Shown here: positions 59,475 through 64,000 of the stretch, piece by piece | Layout: each line of letters opens with the position of its first letter | Position numbering within the stretch: the stretch's first letter is position 1 | Assembly (NCBI GenBank): GCA_002309635.1 | Contig: DBXO01000032.1 | Coordinates: 23,726-87,725, forward strand | Source of the DNA: Ruminococcus flavefaciens | Lineage (GTDB): Bacteria; Bacillota; Clostridia; Oscillospirales; Ruminococcaceae | Direction of reading: 5' to 3' | Length of the DNA: 64,000 bases | Position numbers and translations under genes: made by a program | Notes under the pieces: generated by a model | What the model was told of the DNA's origin: nothing | Databases searched by the model: none | What the model saw: the letters and a program-made list of their open reading frames with translations, nothing else

Positions 59475-61436
59475 ATGAAAAAACTAATCTCTTCTCTTCT
59501 TGCAGCAGCGCTGCTGTGCAGCTCGGCTATGCCTTTGTGCTCTTCTGCAGAAGATGACGACAATTCGGTCTATTCCCAATATGAAGCGTTTATGGACTAC
59601 GATTATGCAATCCCGACCGCTACAAAAGCCGTTAATGGCGCAGTTGATCTGTTCGGTTCACCTGATGACGATCAGTCACAGCGATGGGCACGATCATTAG
59701 TAAAAGACGGTATAAGTTTTTGTGCTCCGTATCCTGATTTTAAACAATTAGAGATTGACATAACAAAATATATTTATAAAATTATGTTTTATAAATATGT
59801 CGATCCAAACTATTCTGTTATCTCGCGCGACAATGTTCCCGAAAACCTCGATGAAATGGCTTCAAGAGTCATGACTGAGGAGGATTATGAAGATCTTACT
59901 GCAAACCCAAGTAATTATCAGCTGTATTTTATAGATGCAGCCCCTGTTCTTGCGCGTGACGGTATTTTATTGGTACTCGGCAATATCGTCGGAGCTGATC
60001 CTATGACGACAGGAACACTATTTGCAGGCTATCAAGTTATGAAAATGCTTGACAATATATTCTTTATCGCCAACACCGAGAAAGAAGCACTGAATCAGAT
60101 AGATCAGATGATGGCCGGATGGGGTTACTGGGGTGTTGTCGATGATGTTATATACATCACAGAGGAAACGACACAGAATCCTCAGCAGTTCAACGGCACA
60201 TCAGGCGACGATAAGTATATCATTGACAAGAACCTCGGAATAATCTGTATATGCGATTACTGCGAACACAACAGCGGAAACGATACCCTGATGTTTAACT
60301 ATGATCTGTCAGGCTCAAAGATATATTTCCACCGCGACGGTAATAATCTCTTCATTATCGACACAGACAACGGAAATACTATATATATCGAGAATTACTT
60401 TGATCCAAGCGGTAATTACAGGATAGAAAACATCGTTATCAGCGATGAGCTCACACTTACCTATGAGGATGTATGTGATATTACAAATATCATAGAGGGA
60501 GACGACAACGATAACGAGCTTGTTGGCTATCCCGAGACCTCTTACATATTCGCATACGAGGGCAATGATACTATCACCTCATTTACAGGCAACGACGTTA
60601 TCGTTGCAGAGGGCGGAGACGATGTCATCACTACAAGCGGCGGAGACAATATCATCTACGCAGGCAGCGGAAACGACACTATCAACTCAAATACAAACGG
60701 AACAAAAATATTCGGCAATATCAACGTTGGCAAGGACGCCATTTTCGGTGACGACGGCAACGATACCATAACCACCAACGGAGTTTCAAGCATCGTTATC
60801 GGTGGAAAGGGTGACGATACCCTTTCCGGCGGCTTCGGCGACGATGTTTATATCTACTACAAGGGCGACGGAAAAGACGTTATCAACGAATCCTACAATG
60901 CTTCATCAAACGGTGGAAACGATATCATCTGCTTTGCCGATCTCACTCCCGAGGATGTATATGTAAAGCGCGACAGAGGCTTCACAATATTCCTTAAGGA
61001 CGGCAGCGGAAGCATCAGCTTCAACGGTACATACCAGAACGGCGCTTCCAAATACAAGTGCCCCATGGAGTATGTCGTATTCTCCGACGGCACATGCTGG
61101 AACCTTTACAATATCCTTGCCGAGGTACAAAAGACTGCCGAAAACGCTCTTGCGGACGGCACATACAAGCAGACCGCAGACAAGAACGGCGTACACTATG
61201 TAAGATACGTATTTGTTGTACCTAAGTCAAAGATTGATAATGCAGACAAGGTAACATTTGCAGCAAAATACAACGGCACTGAGAAGAAGATCCCCGCAAC
61301 AGCCTACTATACAGGCGTTACATCAAACGGCGTTCAGTACACAGCTGCTGATAAGGACAGCGTAATGCTGGTAGTTACTATCACAGGCATTCCTGCGGAC
61401 AAGGAAGACTCTCTTACCTGCGAGCTTGAATTCTGA
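59475..61436 (+). CDS. Secreted RTX calcium-binding repeat protein
   Basis: A 653-residue exported protein with signal peptide (1-25, SSAMPLCSSA). Residues about 30-240 are a helical domain of unknown type. From about 350 to 480 come RTX-type nonapeptide repeats (GGDDVITTSGGD, GSGNDTINSN, GDDGNDTITTN, GGKGDDTLSGGFGDDVY), which fold with calcium into a beta-roll. A typical RTX closing segment follows (YYKGDGKDVINE, GNDIICFADLTPEDVYVKRD), and a C-terminal beta domain ends the protein. Unlike classical RTX toxins it has a Sec signal peptide and no type I exporter nearby. Activity unknown. Confidence 0.9.
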   Translation: MKKLISSLLAAALLCSSAMPLCSSAEDDDNSVYSQYEAFMDYDYAIPTATKAVNGAVDLFGSPDDDQSQRWARSLVKDGISFCAPYPDFKQLEIDITKYIYKIMFYKYVDPNYSVISRDNVPENLDEMASRVMTEEDYEDLTANPSNYQLYFIDAAPVLARDGILLVLGNIVGADPMTTGTLFAGYQVMKMLDNIFFIANTEKEALNQIDQMMAGWGYWGVVDDVIYITEETTQNPQQFNGTSGDDKYIIDKNLGIICICDYCEHNSGNDTLMFNYDLSGSKIYFHRDGNNLFIIDTDNGNTIYIENYFDPSGNYRIENIVISDELTLTYEDVCDITNIIEGDDNDNELVGYPETSYIFAYEGNDTITSFTGNDVIVAEGGDDVITTSGGDNIIYAGSGNDTINSNTNGTKIFGNINVGKDAIFGDDGNDTITTNGVSSIVIGGKGDDTLSGGFGDDVYIYYKGDGKDVINESYNASSNGGNDIICFADLTPEDVYVKRDRGFTIFLKDGSGSISFNGTYQNGASKYKCPMEYVVFSDGTCWNLYNILAEVQKTAENALADGTYKQTADKNGVHYVRYVFVVPKSKIDNADKVTFAAKYNGTEKKIPATAYYTGVTSNGVQYTAADKDSVMLVVTITGIPADKEDSLTCELEF

Positions 61437-61461
61437 GCTTTGAATAATGGAGGAATTTATG

Positions 61462-61593
61462 ATGAAAACCAGATATACTATCCCCGAGATCGAGATAACA
61501 GTCTTTGAAAACGAAGACGTCATCACCGCTTCACTGACAGACGGCGGCAGTGCACCTGATTACGGCAAGGGCGGAGACACTATCGATTTCTGA
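61462..61593 (+). CDS. 43-residue acidic peptide, unknown, possibly a precursor peptide
   Basis: A small gene 25 bases after the RTX stop, with GGAGGAATT as RBS; ATG 61459 is an alternative start three bases earlier. The peptide begins MKTRYTIPEIEITVFENED, continues VITASLTDGGSAPDYGKGGD and ends TIDF. It is acidic in net charge, with a short ordered-looking start and a Gly-rich tail. It has no Cys and no signal peptide. Short peptides of the style F-x-x-E-D-V-I-T-x-S followed by a Gly/Asp tail are, in my experience, recurrent in this order, but I know no function. A terminator follows directly, so it shares the RTX transcript. Confidence 0.7.
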   Translation: MKTRYTIPEIEITVFENEDVITASLTDGGSAPDYGKGGDTIDF

Positions 61594-61605
61594 GAAATAA
61601 ACATT

Positions 61606-61633
61606 AAAGCGGCAGAGTTTCTCTGCCGCTTTT
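61606..61633 (+). terminator. Terminator after the small peptide gene
   Basis: AAAGCGGCAGAG TTT CTCTGCCGCTTT followed by T. Confidence 0.85.
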
Positions 61634-61653
61634 ACAAACATGAAAGGAATAAT

Positions 61654-62019
61654 ATGAAGTTTAGGATAATAACTGCCGCACTGTTCTCATGTCTGCTGCT
61701 TTTCAGCTGCAAGAGCTCCGACAGTTCTCAGGCAAATGATACAGCTGCAGCGGTCACAGACAATGCTGACGAAAAAAGCGGGACCGAAAAAACTTCAGTC
61801 CCGGTGCAGGAGGCAGCTTCAAACGGCAGTACGGATACTGCTTCCGATAATGCAGTACATTCGGGAGGAGAAATAGACTTCTCAGACAATACCGTCTCTG
61901 CCGAAGACAGCTCTCCCGCTGCACCAACCGAAGCTGACGAGACAAAAGCAAGCCTTGAAAGCGGCAATAATATGCCCGATGACGGGCTGAACTGGTCTCC
62001 TCTTACACCCGTATCATAA
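61654..62019 (+). CDS. Short low-complexity lipoprotein
   Basis: A 121-residue protein with lipobox LFSC (Cys19) and then only Ser, Thr, Ala, Glu, Asp-rich sequence without an obvious fold. It ends DGLNWSPLTPVS. The mature chain looks disordered and acidic. RBS GAAAGGAA. No family recognised. It sits between terminators; no separate promoter is obvious, so read-through from the RTX unit is possible. Confidence 0.7.
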   Translation: MKFRIITAALFSCLLLFSCKSSDSSQANDTAAAVTDNADEKSGTEKTSVPVQEAASNGSTDTASDNAVHSGGEIDFSDNTVSAEDSSPAAPTEADETKASLESGNNMPDDGLNWSPLTPVS

Positions 62020-62040
62020 CGGTACATCTTTCTATAAAAA

Positions 62041-62067
62041 CAGGCGGCTAAGCCGCCTGTTTTTTTA
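62041..62067. terminator. Bidirectional terminator after the short lipoprotein
   Basis: CAGGCGGCT A AGCCGCCTG followed by TTTTTTTT on the plus strand and TTTTT on the minus strand. Confidence 0.85.
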
Positions 62068-62073
62068 TTGACG

Positions 62074-63462
62074 TTACTTGTTCAGAAAGCTCTCAAGTGA
62101 CACCGGTTCTTCCTTTGTTGTGGATAAGTATGCATAGTATGAAAGCACCTTTGAAGCGTCAACTGCATCGATAAAGCCGTCCCTGTTTACATCGCAGACG
62201 TCCATATCGTCCTTAGTGGGCTTAGCCGCACCTGTTGAGTACTTGGCATATCTGCCGAGTATCTTTGAAGCGTCAACTGCGTCAAGTATTCCGTTTCCGT
62301 CAATGTCGCCGAGAGACTTCATGGTCACCGGCTGAGTTGTAGTCACGGGAGCTGTAGTAGTTGTTGCAGCTGTTGTCTTTACAGTTGTAGTAGTTGAAGC
62401 AGCCTTTGTCGTGGTAGTTGCAGGTTTTGCAGTTGTGGTTGTTGCAGCAGCCTTTGTCGTGGTAGTTGCAGGCTTTGCAGTTGTGGTTGTTGCAGCAGCC
62501 TTGGTTGTAGTAGTTGCAGGCTTTGCGGTTGTAGTGGTTGCCTTTGTTGTTGTCGTAGTAGTAGTTTTGACTGTTGTAGTTGTTGTAGTCGTTACTGTCT
62601 TGGGACCATCCTTAATATGTACAGTCTTCTCACAAGCAACTGCTGCTGCGTCCGCGTAGCTGTGGCATTCATCAGAAACGCTTACCTTTACATCGTAAAC
62701 ATCCGTGAAATCACCGCTTATTGTAAATGTATCCGTGATCTTTTCATCATTTGCATGATAAGCGGGTGTTACCTTGATATCGCTGCCTGCGTCAAGAGAA
62801 ACACTGCTCTCGTTAACAGTCTCGGAGAGCATATACTTGCTGAACCTGAGGCTTATGTCCTTTCCGTCGAAGGAGATATCCGTTACCTTCGGAGCCGCAT
62901 TGCTTACGAGTGAGAAGTTGATATCCTTCTGAGCATGGGGTACCTCATTCCAGTCGCTCTCCATTGTATCAAAGCCGTCTGCCTTGCATACTACCTTCCA
63001 GTCGCCCTCGGGAACGTCCCATGCATAAGCGCCGAACTCATCGGTAAGGAGCGGATTCTTCTGATCGTAATCTGTACCGTCCCACACAACTGCCTTGCCG
63101 TCCTCGTCCATGTAGTATATAGTCATCTCAGCGCCCTTTACAGCATTTGAAGGAGCTCCCTCATATACTCTGCCTGACGGGTCTGTGACAAACCTGATAT
63201 CGCCCTGACGTGAGTAGTATGCGTCCATATAGTCGATGTCGAGCTTTGACGCCTTTAATGCATTTGCCTTTGACTTTGATATCACAACGATATTGAGTGT
63301 ACCCGGAACATAGTTCTTGTTTCCGTCAAAGAATCCATTTACGCACCATAACTTGGTCTCGTCGTCGTATTTAGCTTCAAGCTTGGCGATTTCGTCCTTC
63401 TTTGTGCTTGTGATGAATACTCTGTAAAAGAAATAGCCACAAGACTTTTTGGTATCTTGCGG
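62074..63462 (-). pseudogene. 5'-truncated dockerin protein (surface/adhesion type)
   Basis: The open frame starts right after a TAG at 63465-63463, inside the terminator hairpin of the upstream gene. No start codon with RBS exists: the first candidate, GTG 63285, lies inside well-conserved-looking sequence and has none. The first coherent residues are YRVFITSTKKDEIAKL, as if cut from the middle of a longer protein. Then come an Ig-like or SpaA-like module (RVYEGAPSNAVKGAEMTIYY), a second beta domain, a Thr/Ala/Lys/Pro linker with repeats of AKPATTTTKAAATTTT (about 62340-62600) and a type I dockerin (DIDGNGILDAVD, DVNRDGFIDAVD) at the C-terminus. Best read as the remnant of a larger gene joined to the end of its neighbour. 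Confidence 0.7.
62390..62550 (-). repeat. 48-base tandem repeat in the Thr-rich linker
   Basis: Three near-identical units encoding AKPATTTTKAAATTTT, inside the truncated dockerin gene. Such repeats vary in copy number by slippage. Confidence 0.75.
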
Positions 63463-63465
63463 CTA
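63433..63465 (-). terminator. Terminator of the right-edge dockerin gene
   Basis: Minus strand TAGCCGCAAGA / TCTTGTGGCTA followed by TTTCTTTT, 26 bases past the stop at 63491. The downstream truncated frame begins within it. Confidence 0.75.
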
Positions 63466-63490
63466 CTTCATTTATGCTATACCGACTACA

Positions 63491-64000
63491 TCAAAGCTCG
63501 GTCTCTATACCCAAAAGGAACTTCTGTATCTTTAAGGCGTCGTTATTGGTAACGCCGGCTATGGAATCATCAACATCGCTGTTTACCAAGCCCTGAGCGG
63601 TAATGCACTTGTCAGAGCTACCGTTAAGTCCGTACTTCTGAGGATTTGCCAGTGCCTGCATGATGAGTACAACATCGCCCATATCTATGATACCGTCGCA
63701 GTTGGAGTCGCCTCTTTTGGCTTCTGTTTTTTCTTCATCAGTCACTGTGATAATGAATTCCTTCTGCTTCGGTATTCCGTCTTCAATATACTCAACAACG
63801 ATTTTTGCTTCGCCTGCTTCAAATGTCATGAATTCGTATACACAGCTGTCTCCTGTTCTTTCCATTTCATAGTCCATGACAGGCAGGGTTGTAAATTTAC
63901 AGTCTGATTCGCCGAGATTCTTCGCAAATATACGTATAGCTTCACCTTTGTTTACATTTTTCTTTTCGCAGGCAAATACTACGCTGTTCTCGTCTGTATA
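63491..64000 (-). CDS. Dockerin-bearing protein, C-terminal part
   Basis: The frame enters from the right edge and shows 169 residues, so the start is outside the window. The visible part has a beta-sandwich-like segment (NKGEAIRIFAKNLGESDC, EAGEAKIVVEYIEDG), a short linker and a C-terminal dockerin: first repeat DSNCDGIIDMGDVVLIMQAL, second repeat DVDDSIAGVTNNDALKIQKF with a less regular loop. Presumably a secreted cellulosome-type protein; the catalytic part, if any, is not visible. Confidence 0.85.
   Translation of the reverse strand, partial: YTDENSVVFACEKKNVNKGEAIRIFAKNLGESDCKFTTLPVMDYEMERTGDSCVYEFMTFEAGEAKIVVEYIEDGIPKQKEFIITVTDEEKTEAKRGDSNCDGIIDMGDVVLIMQALANPQKYGLNGSSDKCITAQGLVNSDVDDSIAGVTNNDALKIQKFLLGIETEL

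Noticed and set aside
61462..61593. Lanthipeptide or cyclic dipeptide precursor
   Set aside because: The peptide has no Cys and no modifying enzyme gene is found nearby; only a general precursor role stays open.
62390..62600. Repeats as a CRISPR array
   Set aside because: Units are contiguous, in frame and encode a Thr-rich linker; there are no spacers or cas genes.

Overview
The window looks like chromosomal DNA of a Gram-positive, fibre-degrading gut or rumen bacterium of the Ruminococcus group (Oscillospiraceae). The pointers are type I dockerin modules on several secreted proteins, two CotH-domain proteins, a GH16 glucanase, a SigI/RsgI pair, a T-box upstream of valS, lipoproteins with Gram-positive lipoboxes, strong AGGAGG ribosome binding sites and sigma-A promoters with 17-base spacers. 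No rRNA, tRNA, CRISPR array, phage or insertion sequence was recognised.

Layout. 1-6.2 kb: a partial unknown gene, a sodium-dependent (NSS) transporter, then an operon of an MBOAT acyltransferase, an extracellular SGNH esterase and a Ser/Thr kinase. 6.2-24.5 kb: mostly household genes: CNNM/CBS membrane protein, HtrA protease, valS with its T-box, prfB, a DUF421/DUF4363 pair, a cytidylate-kinase-like protein, gdhA, an HD protein with O-acetylhomoserine sulfhydrylase and a flavodoxin, a lipoprotein, and a secreted GH16 glucanase. 24.7-30.8 kb: a Zur/Fur-box-controlled zinc-type ABC transporter, a carbamoyltransferase, and an XRE-cupin regulator with an acyl-CoA synthetase. 31-34.3 kb: sigI-rsgI and a repetitive secreted protein. 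34.6-41.5 kb: a U32-like protein, an SGNH lipoprotein, a GGDEF protein and a CotH/dockerin protein. 41.5-47 kb: two further sigma-factor operons (ECF type), each with a membrane anti-sigma-like partner carrying a large outside domain. 47.4-64 kb: a MORN protein, an AMP-ligase/SGNH-dockerin operon, a second CotH protein, a polyprenol-type glycosyltransferase pair, an RTX protein followed by a 43-residue peptide gene and a small lipoprotein, and two dockerin genes of which one has lost its 5' end.

The strongest biological signal is surface sensing and secretion. Three sigma/anti-sigma pairs lie within 16 kb. Three copies of one bipartite promoter, ACCCCG-N18-CGTAAACT, stand in front of sigI itself, of the repetitive secreted protein downstream, and 9 kb away in front of a lipoprotein; this reads as an autoregulated SigI regulon. 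One ECF anti-sigma-like protein carries seven dockerin-type calcium loops outside the membrane, which suggests a sensor that reads calcium or cohesin/cellulosome status. These two observations, with a structured leader RNA before the other ECF operon, are the main candidates for something not yet described.
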